The notes: generated from the sequence alone by a model not told the origin. A stretch of 64,000 nucleotides of DNA from Paenibacillus etheri (GCF_001012825.1 NZ_LCZJ02000018.1:301122-365121), one strand, 5' to 3'. Shown: positions 33,408 to 42,844, counted from the first letter of the stretch. Program-made: numbers and translations.

Positions 33408-34511
33408 TTACCTCAATGTAATCCATTCGTCACGGTGAATGACCTCCAGCCGGTGTACTTCACCCAGCTTCGGTACAATCTGATGGCTTGGTAACCCTTG
33501 AATACTGCGCAGCTGAGCGTCATCGTAATTCACAATCCCGCGTCCCAGCAACTTGGAGTCAGGGCCAAGGACTTCTACAACATCACCAGCGTGGAAGTTA
33601 CCCTCGATCTGCTTGACGCCGACAGGCAGCAGACTATGACCGCCATGAAGTAGCGCCTCAACGGCGCCTTCATCAACATATAAGGAGCCGAGTGGGGTGG
33701 ACATGAACCCAAGCCATTGCTTTTTAACGGGTAAAGAAGATAACTTGGTTGCAAAATAAGTACCTCGGCCCGAGCCTGACGCTGCGAGTTGTAAATCCCC
33801 GGGCTCGGTAGCTCTCCCGACAAAGACGGGCACACCGCCTCTTGTAGCGATCTTGGCAGCATCGATTTTTGAACGCATGCCACCTGTCCCTACACTAGAG
33901 CCGGCTCCACCAGCAATAGCATAAATCTCCGGCGTAATATCATCAACGAACTGATAGCGAATAGCGTCGGGATGTTTCCGAGGATCTCCACTATATAAGC
34001 CATCCATGTCGGTTAAGACGAGCAATCTGGTGGCTTTTAGCAGGTTAGCTACGAGCGCGGACAAAGTATCGTTATCACCGAATTTTAACTCATCAACGGA
34101 GACGGTATCATTCTCGTTAAATACCGGTACCGCTCCTTGGCGAAGCAGCTCTTCTACCGTCATCATAGCGTTGTTCATAGCTCTGCGACTACAAAAGTCG
34201 GTACGGGTTAGTAAGATTTGTGCAGTGGTTATTCCATGCTCGGCAAAAGCTTCCTGATACGCCTGCATGAGCAGTACTTGGCCTACAGCTGCCGCTGCTT
34301 GCTTCTCATGTAGCAGCTTCGGACGTGTAGGATAACCGATACTGCGAAAGCCTGCGGCTACAGCACCGGAGGTTACTAATAACACCTCGCAGCCGTTTCT
34401 CTTCAATTCGGCAATCTCTGATGCGAAGAAGGAGACGGCTTCGCGATTCAATCCGCCTTCCGTTCCAGTCAGTGAGCTGCTGCCTATTTTGACTACGATT
34501 CGTGTCGTCAT
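33408..34511 (-). CDS. proB: Glutamate 5-kinase
   Basis: The enzyme phosphorylates glutamate, the committed and feedback-regulated step of proline synthesis. It is 367 residues: an amino-acid kinase domain (VVKIGSSSLTG near 6-16, FNENDTVSVDELKFGDND near 131-148, GTGGMRSKIDAAKIATRGG near 214-232) and a C-terminal PUA domain from about 280. A GAGGAAGTG site precedes the ATG. A T-box leader with a proline codon lies directly upstream and should control the whole proBAC operon by tRNA-Pro charging. Confidence 0.97.
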   Translation of the reverse strand: MTTRIVVKIGSSSLTGTEGGLNREAVSFFASEIAELKRNGCEVLLVTSGAVAAGFRSIGYPTRPKLLHEKQAAAAVGQVLLMQAYQEAFAEHGITTAQILLTRTDFCSRRAMNNAMMTVEELLRQGAVPVFNENDTVSVDELKFGDNDTLSALVANLLKATRLLVLTDMDGLYSGDPRKHPDAIRYQFVDDITPEIYAIAGGAGSSVGTGGMRSKIDAAKIATRGGVPVFVGRATEPGDLQLAASGSGRGTYFATKLSSLPVKKQWLGFMSTPLGSLYVDEGAVEALLHGGHSLLPVGVKQIEGNFHAGDVVEVLGPDSKLLGRGIVNYDDAQLRSIQGLPSHQIVPKLGEVHRLEVIHRDEWITLR

Positions 34512-34555
34512 TTCTGTTCACTTCCTCAGTATTTTTATAGATCCTGAAAACGACA

Positions 34556-34593
34556 AAAAGCCCCCATCCTTAGACTTAGCAAAGGACGAAAGC
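34556..34593 (-). terminator. T-box terminator
   Basis: A 13-bp stem on the minus strand has loop TGCTAAGTCT and is followed by five T. It is the terminator alternative of the proBAC T-box switch. Confidence 0.85.
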
Positions 34594-34803
34594 TTGTAAA
34601 CTTCCGCGGTACCACCTTCATTGATGAGGTATCATCCGACTTCATTCTCATAACGGGAGGATCCGTCCTGCTTGACACAGGCCGCTCGGGGGTAGGATTC
34701 GGAACGAAAACCGCGGTAAATTCTTTCAGCCTGTCGGAATCTACTCTCTAGGCGCGGTTAGACTCATTCTTACTGGTCCCGTCTGCACGTTTCACTTATT
34801 TTC
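34559..34803 (-). ncRNA. T-box leader RNA for proBAC (proline)
   Basis: Read on the minus strand, the leader carries the conserved T-box sequence AAGGTGGTACCGCGG (34605-34619), a stem I distal region with AGAGAG and GGCTGAAAG (about 34725-34750), and the segment GAATCCTACC in the specifier side, where CCT at 34696-34694 is a proline codon. A terminator with the 13-bp G-U-containing stem AGCTTTCGTCCTT/AAGGATGGGGGCT and TTTTT follows at 34593-34556. Uncharged tRNA-Pro should favour the antiterminator and raise proBAC expression. Confidence 0.9.
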
Positions 34804-34915
34804 AATAGAATACCATGGAGCTCGTTGCATTGCAAAGGAAAAACGAAGGATATAACTCTTCTTGCAGAAAGCTCTAAATATTATGTTTAACCTCAAAGAG
34901 AAGGGGTAAAGTACT

Positions 34916-34921
34916 TATAAT
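34916..34921 (+). promoter_or_regulatory. -10 box of the small gene at 34945
   Basis: TATAAT is perfect, but the -35 region (TCAAAG or CTCAAA) is weak. It lies just before GGAGGTGG. The gap between the T-box and this site has no other visible feature. Confidence 0.4.
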
Positions 34922-34944
34922 CTGTTACCAGGAGGTGGATTAAA

Positions 34945-35142
34945 TTGACTAAAGACAACAATGCCGAGCAGGGACAGAACCAAGATTCAAACGAAGTTGC
35001 AGAGTTTCAAAATAGTGTGACTCGTGAATTTGTGGAAGAGCACACCGGTACTCCAGTTGATAAGGGATTGGTTGATCCAAGTAAAGCACGTGTGTCGGAT
35101 GATCAGAACCGCCTAATTACACAGCGTAATATGCGTAAATGA
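34945..35142 (+). CDS. Small hydrophilic protein of unknown function
   Basis: A 65-residue, highly polar protein rich in Asn, Gln, Asp and Glu, with no cysteine, membrane segment or known motif. It starts at a TTG at 34945, six bases after GGAGGTGG, and has its own -10 box and a strong downstream hairpin, so it is likely a real gene. The composition and small size recall small stress or spore proteins, but I cannot place it in a family. Confidence 0.65.
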   Translation: MTKDNNAEQGQNQDSNEVAEFQNSVTREFVEEHTGTPVDKGLVDPSKARVSDDQNRLITQRNMRK

Positions 35143-35160
35143 AGATGTTTAGAAGAGTTA

Positions 35161-35221
35161 TACTCAAATAAAGTGCCCCAATAACCAAGAAGATGGTTAA
35201 CTGGGGCACTATATTTGAGTA
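35161..35221. terminator. Long hairpin between the small gene and the LysR gene
   Basis: TACTCAAATA (35161-35170) pairs with TATTTGAGTA, and AAGTGCCCCA continues the stem with TGGGGCACT, with an inner AACCA/TGGTT. The stem is long and nearly symmetric, so it probably serves both converging genes, although no T run is present. Confidence 0.65.
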
Positions 35222-35225
35222 TATT

Positions 35226-36137
35226 CTATTCTTCAGTTAATTCAGATACGGTTGATTTGAATGTTTCTACAAAAGCCTTTGCGGCTTTGGATAAATAACG
35301 TCCACGTCGATAGGCTACGACTAGTGTACGGCTAGGGGCAGGATCAGCGAGAGGTAAGTAAACAGGGACGAATTCACTCCGTGGTGCGCGAGCGATAAAA
35401 TGAGGCACAAGAGTTACTCCCATGCCAGTAGCCACCAGTGACTGAACCGTTTCCATGTTGTTGCTCTCAAAGACAATTTTTGGCTCGAAGCCAGCGTTTC
35501 GACATAGATCCATAGTCATTTTACGGAATCCTTGACCTTCTTTAAGTACGATAAATGGCTCGTCCTTTAGTTCTTCCAAAGAGGTCTTAGTTCCATCTAA
35601 GCTACGTTTAGCGAGTGGATGCTCAGGTGGGACTGCAAGATCAATTCTTTCCTCTCCCAGTTCTTCGTAAGCTAGAGCTGGAATTTCGAGCGGTAATGAG
35701 AGCAGGCTTAAATCAGTCTGACCACTAGCAGTGAGTTTCTCTAGATTCATGGAGGAGTCTTCGAGCAATGTGATTTCTACTTCGGGATAATTCTGTTTAA
35801 AAACCGGAAGCACATGCGGTAGTAAATGTGCACCTGTGATCGGCATACTGCCTACGACGACACGCCCGGTACGTAGCTCGGAAATATCAGACATTTCTTG
35901 TCGCAGCAGTTCTACGCCATCAATGATGATTTGCGCTTGTTCTACGAATTTAGATCCGGCATAGGTCAGTTCAACGGAGCTGGTATTTCGCTGGAACAGC
36001 ATTACACCGAGCTCTTTTTCCAGCTTGGAAAGCTGCTGACTAAGTGATGGTTGGGCAATGTGCAGCTTGTCCGCTGCACGGGAGAAGTTTTTTTCGGCTG
36101 CGATTTGCAGTACATATTGTAGTTGTCTCAGTTCCAT
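35226..36137 (-). CDS. LysR family transcriptional regulator
   Basis: A 303-residue LysR-type regulator. The N-terminal winged helix-turn-helix reads MELRQLQYVLQIAAEKNFSR then AADKLHIAQPSLSQQLSKLE at residues 1-40. A two-lobed substrate-binding domain spans about 90-295. The effector is not readable. The ATG at 36137 has a near-palindromic CTCCTAAGGAG ribosome-binding site upstream. It lies next to a decayed oxidoreductase gene and 1.3 kb from leuCD; either could have been its target. Confidence 0.9.
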   Translation of the reverse strand: MELRQLQYVLQIAAEKNFSRAADKLHIAQPSLSQQLSKLEKELGVMLFQRNTSSVELTYAGSKFVEQAQIIIDGVELLRQEMSDISELRTGRVVVGSMPITGAHLLPHVLPVFKQNYPEVEITLLEDSSMNLEKLTASGQTDLSLLSLPLEIPALAYEELGEERIDLAVPPEHPLAKRSLDGTKTSLEELKDEPFIVLKEGQGFRKMTMDLCRNAGFEPKIVFESNNMETVQSLVATGMGVTLVPHFIARAPRSEFVPVYLPLADPAPSRTLVVAYRRGRYLSKAAKAFVETFKSTVSELTEE

Positions 36138-36338
36138 GCATAAACTCCTTAGGAGATCATTTTTACTTATAAGTATAGCCTATGAGATTGAAGTTTTATA
36201 TAGGTTCGCATGTGAGTTCGTGCACGAACGTACTGACCGGCAAGTGGGAAGGTGTGGTATACCAGTATTCGCTGGAGTTCTTTATGTTTGCCGGTCTAAT
36301 TTCGATGCTACCCAATTACGTGCAGCATTGGAACTCTA

Positions 36339-37141
36339 CTATGCATTACGGGCCGGAGCGATGCTTTGAGGGTTGTTGAATATATTTCCCGGGTCATATT
36401 TAGCTTTGACTCTCCGTATTCTAGGATAGTTCGCTCCATAATATACCGGTCCGGAATTTTTAATTCCTTGGTCTGGAGCCCAGATTTGCCAAGCTTTGAA
36501 TACCTTCTCGAACTGATCCCAAGGCCAGGTGATGCGAAATACGGTAGCGGAAGCTGGAGCAGGACGTACTTTGAATTTGTAACTGGTGTAAACTCCGAAA
36601 TTACCCCCGCCACCTCCGCGGGAAGTCCAGAGGAGATCAGCGTTACTATTCTTACTGGAACGAATAATTCACCCTTTGGCATCAACCATTTCGAGTTCGA
36701 TTAGATTATCACTAACAAGGCCAACGGTTCGCTGGAGCGGTCCGATACCCCCGCCTAGGGTGATGCCTCCGATTCCAACCGTAGGGCTATCGCCGAATGG
36801 AGCCATATATCCTTGCCCAGCAAGCATGTGTGCAATTCTCCCCACTGTCTTCCGGTACCCACAACAACAGTTCCTGATTTTTTATTTAGTTTGATTTTCT
36901 TCATTTCACTTACATCGATGACAATTCCTCCGGTGACTTGTGAAAGATTAACCTCCAGAGAATGTCTACCGCTTCTTGCACGGATGGGGACTTTATTCTC
37001 ATTAGCCCATTTTATGGCGTTCGCAACATCTTGTGTTTTTTGTGCGAAGACAAACACTTTCGGGTATTTGTCGGTATGCGGATCCCAATTCTTACGTGCC
37101 GTTTCATACCCTTGATCACCTTTGAAAATAACTCGTTCCAA
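36339..37141 (-). pseudogene. Decayed FAD-binding oxidoreductase (BBE type)
   Basis: Minus-strand remnants of a berberine-bridge-like FAD oxidase. The N-terminal part (37141 to about 36830) is intact and reads GYETARKNWDPHTDKYPKVF, RARSGRHSLEVN and GGIVIDVSEMKKI. A frameshift near 36830 follows, then PTVGIGGITLGGGIGPLQR in another frame. A TGA stop interrupts that frame at 36671-36669. The frame continues with SRGGGGGNFGVYTSYKFK, and an internal loss of about 190 codons fuses it near 36470 to the C-terminal signature GPVYYGANYPRIRRVKAKYD and ends at 36339. The protein cannot be functional. Confidence 0.85.
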
Positions 37142-37451
37142 CTCCTTTTAAGCTACTAACACGTAATATAGTATGAAGGGCATTGGTCTATGGAGTGGGC
37201 TGACGCGGTGTGAAACTTTCCTAGAGGTCAATTGTAAGAGAGAATGATCATATGCCTTTAAGAACAATAAAGAGGATCCACATAAACAAAACGAGTAGTA
37301 TAACATACTTTAGTTTATCTTATAGGTTCAACCTATCAGTTCTATAGATATCATATCTTGGAATTATAAAGAAGGTGATGTTATATTTAGATCATTCAAG
37401 AGAGACTCCACGCTCTCTTCCAATGAACGATTCTATTAATGAGGTGAAATT
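37142..37451. other. leuCD upstream region
   Basis: No gene is seen in this 310-bp gap. It is AT-rich and holds two palindromes at 37322-37336 and 37346-37358. No T-box core (GGTGGTACCGCGG-like) and no leader peptide rich in leucine is evident, so leuCD is probably regulated at the DNA level here. Confidence 0.55.
37322..37358. promoter_or_regulatory. Paired palindromes upstream of leuC
   Basis: ATAGGTT-C-AACCTAT (37322-37336) and AGATAT-C-ATATCT (37346-37358) are perfect inverted repeats about 95-130 bp before the leuC start. The first has the T-N11-A form of LysR-type operators. They are candidate operators. Confidence 0.45.
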
Positions 37452-38876
37452 ATGAGCAACAAGACAATGTTTGAGAAAATTTGGGATAATCATGTTATTC
37501 ATCAAGAGGAAGGTAAACCTAGCATTATTTATATCGATCTGCATTTGGTTCATGAAGTAACTTCTCCACAAGCATTCGAAGGCCTTCGCCTCAGTAACCG
37601 TAAGGTTCGCCGTCCTGAGCTAACGTTCGCTACGATGGACCATAACGTTCCTACCAAGGATCGTTTTAACATTAAAGATCCAATTTCCAAACAACAAATT
37701 GATACACTTTCCAAGAACTGTGCTGATTTTGGCGTGAGATTGTTCGACCTGAATGATATCGATCAAGGCGTTGTACACGTAATGGGACCTGAGATCGGCT
37801 TGACGCACCCTGGCAAAACTATCGTTTGCGGCGACAGCCATACCTCCACACATGGAGCATTTGGTGCGCTGGCTTTTGGTATCGGAACTAGTGAAGTTGA
37901 ACATGTAATGGCTACCCAATGTTTGCAGCAATCCAAAGCTAAGACTATGGAGGTGCGTTTCACAGGTAAACGCAATCCTGGTGTAACAGCAAAGGATATG
38001 ATCCTTGGTGTTATTGCTAAGTATGGTACTGATTTTGCAACAGGTTATGTAATTGAGTACACAGGTGAAGCTATTCGTGAGCTGTCGATGGAAGAACGTA
38101 TGACCGTCTGCAACATGTCGATCGAAGGCGGAGCAAGAGCAGGCTTGATCGCTCCTGACGAAACTACTTTTAACTATCTGCGTGGACGTCAATATGTGCA
38201 GCAAGGTGAAGCTTATGACGCTGCTGTTGAAGGATGGAAGAGTCTTGTTAGTGATGAAGGTGCTCAGTATGATACGGTAGTTGAATTCGATGTGGAGACA
38301 TTGGTTCCACAAGTGACTTGGGGTACTAGCCCGGGCATGGGTACAGATATCAACTCTAGCGTACCCAATCCGGCTGACTTCACCACTGAAAATGAACGCA
38401 AAGCTGCTGAAAAAGCGCTTGAATATATGGATTTGACTCCTGGAACACCTATTTCAGAAATTCCAATTGATTATGTATTTATCGGTTCTTGTACTAACGG
38501 ACGGATCGAAGATTTGAGAGCCGCAGCCGTGGTAGCAAAAGGCCATAAAGTCTCTGACAAGGTTACTGCCATTGTTGTTCCTGGATCTGGTCGTGTTAAA
38601 ATGCAGGCTGAGAAGGAAGGGCTTGATAAAGTCTTTACTGACGCGGGTTTTGAATGGCGCGAAGCGGGATGCAGCATGTGCCTTGCGATGAACCCTGATG
38701 TACTGCAACCTGGGCAACGCTGTGCATCTACCTCGAACCGTAACTTTGAAGGACGTCAAGGTCGTGGTGGACGTACGCATCTGGTATCCCCAGCTATGGC
38801 TGCTGCAGCTGCGATAAAGGGTCGTTTCACTGATGTACGTGATTGGAATTATAAGACGGAAGCCGTCAGCTCATAG
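37452..38876 (+). CDS. leuC: 3-isopropylmalate dehydratase large subunit
   Basis: With LeuD it isomerises 2- to 3-isopropylmalate in leucine synthesis using a [4Fe-4S] cluster. It is 474 residues. The cluster cysteines are in [15 protein letters not shown] near 346-360 and CSMCLAMN near 408-415, and the aconitase signature [19 protein letters not shown] lies near 129-147. ATTAATGAGGTGAAATT precedes the ATG. leuD follows 29 bp downstream. leuA and leuB are not in the window. Confidence 0.97.
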   Translation: MSNKTMFEKIWDNHVIHQEEGKPSIIYIDLHLVHEVTSPQAFEGLRLSNRKVRRPELTFATMDHNVPTKDRFNIKDPISKQQIDTLSKNCADFGVRLFDLNDIDQGVVHVMGPEIGLTHPGKTIVCGDSHTSTHGAFGALAFGIGTSEVEHVMATQCLQQSKAKTMEVRFTGKRNPGVTAKDMILGVIAKYGTDFATGYVIEYTGEAIRELSMEERMTVCNMSIEGGARAGLIAPDETTFNYLRGRQYVQQGEAYDAAVEGWKSLVSDEGAQYDTVVEFDVETLVPQVTWGTSPGMGTDINSSVPNPADFTTENERKAAEKALEYMDLTPGTPISEIPIDYVFIGSCTNGRIEDLRAAAVVAKGHKVSDKVTAIVVPGSGRVKMQAEKEGLDKVFTDAGFEWREAGCSMCLAMNPDVLQPGQRCASTSNRNFEGRQGRGGRTHLVSPAMAAAAAIKGRFTDVRDWNYKTEAVSS

Positions 38877-38905
38877 AACTAGAGAGAACACGGGAGGATA
38901 AAACT

Positions 38906-39508
38906 ATGGATGCTTTTAAAAAATTAACAGGAATTGTTGCACCAGTTGACCGAGTGAATGTAGATACGGATGCAATTATTCCTAAGCAGTTCTTGAAACG
39001 GATTGAACGGACAGGATTTGGACAATTTTTGTTCTACGAATGGCGTTTTGATGAAGCTGGTAACGATAATGCTGCCTTTGAAATGAATAAACCACGCTAT
39101 AAAGGTGCTTCTGTCTTGATCTCACGTGCTAACTTTGGCTGTGGTTCCTCACGGGAGCATGCACCCTGGGCAATTATGGATTATGGGTTCAGAGTTGTCA
39201 TTGCACCTTCTTATGCAGATATCTTCTACAACAACTGCTTTAAGAATGGCATTTTGCCGATCAAGCTTTCGGAAGAGCAAGTGGATGAGCTGTTTAATCG
39301 GACAGCCGAGCATGATGGCTACCAGTTGACCGTGGATCTTGAGAGCAATACACTTCACGATGAATTTGGACTGAGCATCAGCTTTGAGCTGGATGAGCAC
39401 CGTCGTCAGTTCTTGCTGCAAGGTCTGGATGATATCGGATTAACCCTTCAGCATGCGGATGAAATTGCTGCGTATGAAGAGCGTCATGCGGCTAAGTTAT
39501 TCTCTTAA
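38906..39508 (+). CDS. leuD: 3-isopropylmalate dehydratase small subunit
   Basis: The swivel-domain partner of LeuC, 200 residues. It has the signature [20 protein letters not shown] near 18-37 and [21 protein letters not shown] near 74 (in part [11 protein letters not shown]). ACGGGAGG precedes the ATG. The strong terminator at 39556 ends the leuCD transcript. Confidence 0.97.
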   Translation: MDAFKKLTGIVAPVDRVNVDTDAIIPKQFLKRIERTGFGQFLFYEWRFDEAGNDNAAFEMNKPRYKGASVLISRANFGCGSSREHAPWAIMDYGFRVVIAPSYADIFYNNCFKNGILPIKLSEEQVDELFNRTAEHDGYQLTVDLESNTLHDEFGLSISFELDEHRRQFLLQGLDDIGLTLQHADEIAAYEERHAAKLFS

Positions 39509-39555
39509 TAATAGGATATAACTGGTTTCATTCTTAACTTTTACAAAGATTACGC

Positions 39556-39597
39556 AAAACTTCTATTTCCGGGTGTCGGAAATAGAAGTTTTTTTGC
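39556..39597 (+). terminator. Terminator after leuCD
   Basis: A perfect 15-bp stem (39556-39570 with 39578-39592), a 7-base loop and a run of T. Confidence 0.9.
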
Positions 39598-39625
39598 TAT
39601 AATCGAAATATTGATTGGTGATAAA

Positions 39626-39651
39626 GGAAACATTTGGTGATTTCTGTCGTC
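39626..39651 (+). promoter_or_regulatory. ECF-type promoter motif before the first amidase
   Basis: GGAAAC at 39626-39631 and CGTC at 39648-39651 are separated by exactly 16 bp, the classical spacing and sequence of Bacillus ECF sigma promoters. It lies 44 bp before the amidase start. Confidence 0.5.
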
Positions 39652-39694
39652 TTAGTACTTATCTAGATCTATTACTTGCAGAAGGAGCGGGAAA

Positions 39695-41257
39695 ATGAGA
39701 AGAGTTGGGTATCGAACGTTGCTACTATTGTTGCTGCCATTATTATTACTATCATTCACTGGACGTGAAGCTGCCGCAGCTGGTAGCAGCTCAGGCAGAA
39801 TTATTATGGACAATCAAGAGCTTGCTTTACCGAAAGGAATTAAACTTGAGAACGTCAATGGTAGTGTTATGATTCCCGTCAGAGTGGTAGTGGAGAATCT
39901 TGGATTTGAGGTATTATGGGAGCAGCAGGCCCGCAAAGTAACGGTTCTCCAGGATGGAAAAAGCATTGAGCTGGCTGTAGGAAAAAAAACAGCTGATGCG
40001 GATGGAGTAACGTTTGATTTAAACGCAGCACCCAAGCAAAGTGGTGGTACAGTTCTCGTTCCAATTCGCTTCGTAAGTGAGCAGTTCGGTCTAAAGGTTG
40101 GCTGGGATAATAGCGATAAAACGGTCTATTTGACGGGTGGACAAGCTTCGGTGGCTACACCTGAGGGAACCGTTACTAGTCCAACAGCAACAAGTACTCC
40201 TTCTCAGATTAATACACCCGGCATGGATAATGGCACAAGCGCTGGAAGTATTTTGCCCTCACCGACACCACAATCATCCTCAGTACCAGGGAGCACTGGT
40301 GTGAATGTAGCAGGTCCGCTTGTAAATGGGGCAGCCTTCACTGAGAATCGCTTAATTATCGCTGTTTCTGGGGCTCCTAAACCTAGCATCACAAAAATGA
40401 GCAGTCCAGATCGAATCGTCATAGATTTTCCCGGTGCGGCTTTTGCTCCTGAGTTCGTAGGAGGCCTACCGAGTGTTACCGCAAACGGAAGTCCGCAAGG
40501 AAAGCTAGATGTTACTGGTTACCCTCTAGTTTCTGAGATCCGGTATGCGTTGTTCAGTGTAAGTCCTTCTACTGTTAGGTTCGTGATTCAAACGATCGGT
40601 AGCCAGCCTTATCAATTAAGTACGGATGAAAGTACTGGACTGGTGACACTAGATTTGAATGTTACAGGCAGTGAAGGGAACACCTCAGGTGGTAGCGGGA
40701 TGACTGGAAAGCCAGTTGTAGTTCTCGACGCGGGTCATGGAGGGACACAATCTGGAGCAGTCAGTCTCACGGGTAAGCTGGAAAAAGACTTCAATCTGGC
40801 GGTTATCCGTAAAGTACAAACTCTACTAATACAGGAAGCTTTAGTTGACGTCGTATTTACTAGGACTGAAGATATTACGTTGGGTCTTCAGGATCGTGTA
40901 AATATCGCAGAAGCGGCTAAGGCTAATCTATTTATTTCAGTGCATGGGAATTCACTGGAGCTGGGTTATCCGAATAGAGACAAAATAAATGGCAGTGAAA
41001 CGTACTATTCACGAAGTGAGAGTCTGCCGCTTGCTCAGATCATGCACAAACATCTGATAGCAGGTACTGGATTCAAGGACAACGGAGTAAGAACGAAAAG
41101 TCTGCATGTTACAAGAGAGACTCGTATGCCGGCAGTACTTCTAGAAGTGGGGTATCTTACTAATTCAGGAAATGAATCAGGGATGTATAGTGAGCAGCTT
41201 CAAGACAAATTAGCGAGAGAAATTGTAGCCGGTATTAAGGAATATCTAGGACTTTAA
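39695..41257 (+). CDS. N-acetylmuramoyl-L-alanine amidase with Cu-amine-oxidase-N and AMIN domains
   Basis: A 520-residue secreted cell-wall hydrolase. Signal peptide about 1-28 (LLLLLLPLLLLSF core). A copper-amine-oxidase N-terminal-like beta domain lies at about 35-150 (VMIPVRVVVENLGFEVLWEQ near 50). A Ser/Thr/Pro linker to about 205 leads to an AMIN domain (about 205-320) and the Amidase_3 domain from about 340. Zinc ligands are in LDAGHGG (His about 348), EKDFNLA and ISVHGNS, with the catalytic Glu in VLLEVGYL. GAAGGAGCGGG precedes the ATG. It is the tandem paralogue of the next gene. Confidence 0.9.
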   Translation: MRRVGYRTLLLLLLPLLLLSFTGREAAAAGSSSGRIIMDNQELALPKGIKLENVNGSVMIPVRVVVENLGFEVLWEQQARKVTVLQDGKSIELAVGKKTADADGVTFDLNAAPKQSGGTVLVPIRFVSEQFGLKVGWDNSDKTVYLTGGQASVATPEGTVTSPTATSTPSQINTPGMDNGTSAGSILPSPTPQSSSVPGSTGVNVAGPLVNGAAFTENRLIIAVSGAPKPSITKMSSPDRIVIDFPGAAFAPEFVGGLPSVTANGSPQGKLDVTGYPLVSEIRYALFSVSPSTVRFVIQTIGSQPYQLSTDESTGLVTLDLNVTGSEGNTSGGSGMTGKPVVVLDAGHGGTQSGAVSLTGKLEKDFNLAVIRKVQTLLIQEALVDVVFTRTEDITLGLQDRVNIAEAAKANLFISVHGNSLELGYPNRDKINGSETYYSRSESLPLAQIMHKHLIAGTGFKDNGVRTKSLHVTRETRMPAVLLEVGYLTNSGNESGMYSEQLQDKLAREIVAGIKEYLGL

Positions 41258-41300
41258 TGCTTGATGTTGGTGAGATTTCTCAATTTTTATGGAATATATT

Positions 41301-41328
41301 CGCAACCTTTATAGATTATTAGCGTCTA
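41301..41328 (+). promoter_or_regulatory. ECF-type promoter motif before the second amidase
   Basis: CGCAACC at 41301-41307 and CGTCTA at 41323-41328 are 15 bp apart. This is close to the TGCAACC/CGTCTA form of several ECF promoters and shares the CGTCTA box with the sigma operon promoter at 28231. It lies about 77 bp before the start codon. Confidence 0.5.
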
Positions 41329-41404
41329 ATAGAGGTCTGAGGTTGACGTAGACAGGCCATCACGATCGCCATTCACAGGCGAATACTAGATTTAGAGGTG
41401 AAGA

Positions 41405-42844
41405 ATGAAGAAATTCAGTTTGATGTTGTTTTTGTTGCTCTTAGTATTTGTTTTGCCTGAGAACGGACAAGCTGCTGCCGGGAATAGCAAGATTTATCTG
41501 GACGGCAAGGAGCTGACCGCAGGGCAAAATGTCCCGGTTGAGAATGTGAATGATACAATCATGGTGCCGTTAAGGTTGATCTCTGAAAGCCTTGGATATA
41601 ACGTGGGTTGGGATCAGAAGAGCAAGACGGTTACGATTGAACAGCAAGGAAAGGTCATCAAACTGGTCGTGAATCAAAAGATAGCCTCAGTTGATGACAA
41701 GACAGTAACACTTACTACGGCACCGATCCTTCGTAGTAATACGACACTTGTACCGATTCGGTTTATAAGTGAACAGTTTGGATTAAATGTCTCGTGGGAC
41801 AACGTGAAGAAGAGTGTGTATCTTATTACCCCAGGATCCTCAAATGATAACGGTAGTTCAGGTGGAAATACTGAAAATGGTGGATCTGAGGTTGTACCGC
41901 CAGTAGATCCTTCTAAGAATTTAACGATGGTAAATGGTGTGAGCTTTAGTGAAAATCGTTTGAGCATTGCCATGGAGGGTAATTCAGTACCGAAAGTGAC
42001 AGTGATGACTGGGCCGGATCGGTTAGTTGTTGATTTGCCTAATGCCACCTTCTCAGACCTATTTGGCACAGGACAGATCCTTGACCCTGACCTTAACGGT
42101 AGCTTGGAAGTGAAAGATTATCCCGATGTCTCAGGAGTACGTTACTCTCTTTATAGCACGAATCCTTATACAGTGCGTTTTGTAATCGATTTGAACTATG
42201 CCAAGAATTACAACGTTAGCGTTACTGGAGACGATTCTAAGCTGGTTGTAATCGATCTAAATGCGGAAAGTACTGATGATACTACAACACAACCAGGAAA
42301 TAACGGCAGAAAGCTAGTAGTATTAGATGCAGGACATGGAGCTAAAGACTCTGGAGCAGTGGGTGTTACAGGTAAATATGAGAAGAATTTTAATTTGGCC
42401 ATCGTACTTAAGACAGCTGAATTGCTGAAAAAAGAAAGTAATATTGACGTCGTATTAACACGAAGTAATGATACTTTCTTGGAGCTTAAAGAAAGAGCAG
42501 CTATGGCTAATAATTTGAAAGCTGATATATTCATATCTGTACACGCCAATAGCTCAGGTTCCTCTTCAGCTAGTGGAACAGAAACGTATTATCAACGGGA
42601 AGCCAGTAAAACATTGGCGAACGTGATGCATAAATATCTTGTTCAAGCTACAGGGCTTAGCGATCGCGGTGTACGTTATGGGAATTTCCATGTTATCCGT
42701 GAAACGAAAATGCCTGCAGTATTACTTGAAGTGGGATACCTTAGCAACAAAAAAGATGAGGCATTGCTCTTTACAGATGCACTTCAAAACAAAGTTGCGG
42801 CTTCAATAGTGAGTGGGATTAAGGAATATTTGGGTATAAAATAA
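41405..42844 (+). CDS. N-acetylmuramoyl-L-alanine amidase, tandem paralogue
   Basis: A 479-residue secreted amidase with the same order as the gene before it: signal peptide about 1-23, Cu-amine-oxidase-N-like domain about 28-140 (IMVPLRLISESLGYNVGWDQ near 51), a shorter Gly/Ser linker, an AMIN domain, then Amidase_3 from about 300. Zinc and catalytic residues are in LDAGHGAKDSGA (His about 311), EKNFNLA, ISVHANSSGS and VLLEVGYLSN. AGAGGTGAAG precedes the ATG. The pair looks like a gene duplication with a divergent linker. Confidence 0.9.
   Translation: MKKFSLMLFLLLLVFVLPENGQAAAGNSKIYLDGKELTAGQNVPVENVNDTIMVPLRLISESLGYNVGWDQKSKTVTIEQQGKVIKLVVNQKIASVDDKTVTLTTAPILRSNTTLVPIRFISEQFGLNVSWDNVKKSVYLITPGSSNDNGSSGGNTENGGSEVVPPVDPSKNLTMVNGVSFSENRLSIAMEGNSVPKVTVMTGPDRLVVDLPNATFSDLFGTGQILDPDLNGSLEVKDYPDVSGVRYSLYSTNPYTVRFVIDLNYAKNYNVSVTGDDSKLVVIDLNAESTDDTTTQPGNNGRKLVVLDAGHGAKDSGAVGVTGKYEKNFNLAIVLKTAELLKKESNIDVVLTRSNDTFLELKERAAMANNLKADIFISVHANSSGSSSASGTETYYQREASKTLANVMHKYLVQATGLSDRGVRYGNFHVIRETKMPAVLLEVGYLSNKKDEALLFTDALQNKVAASIVSGIKEYLGIK

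Noticed and set aside
36182-36379. Open frames on the plus strand near the decayed oxidoreductase
   Set aside because: They are antisense to the pseudogene and the LysR upstream region, with no start signals or motifs.
37452-38312. Long minus-strand frame opposite leuC (230 codons at 37620-38312)
   Set aside because: A shadow of leuC, which has all catalytic motifs in the plus frame.
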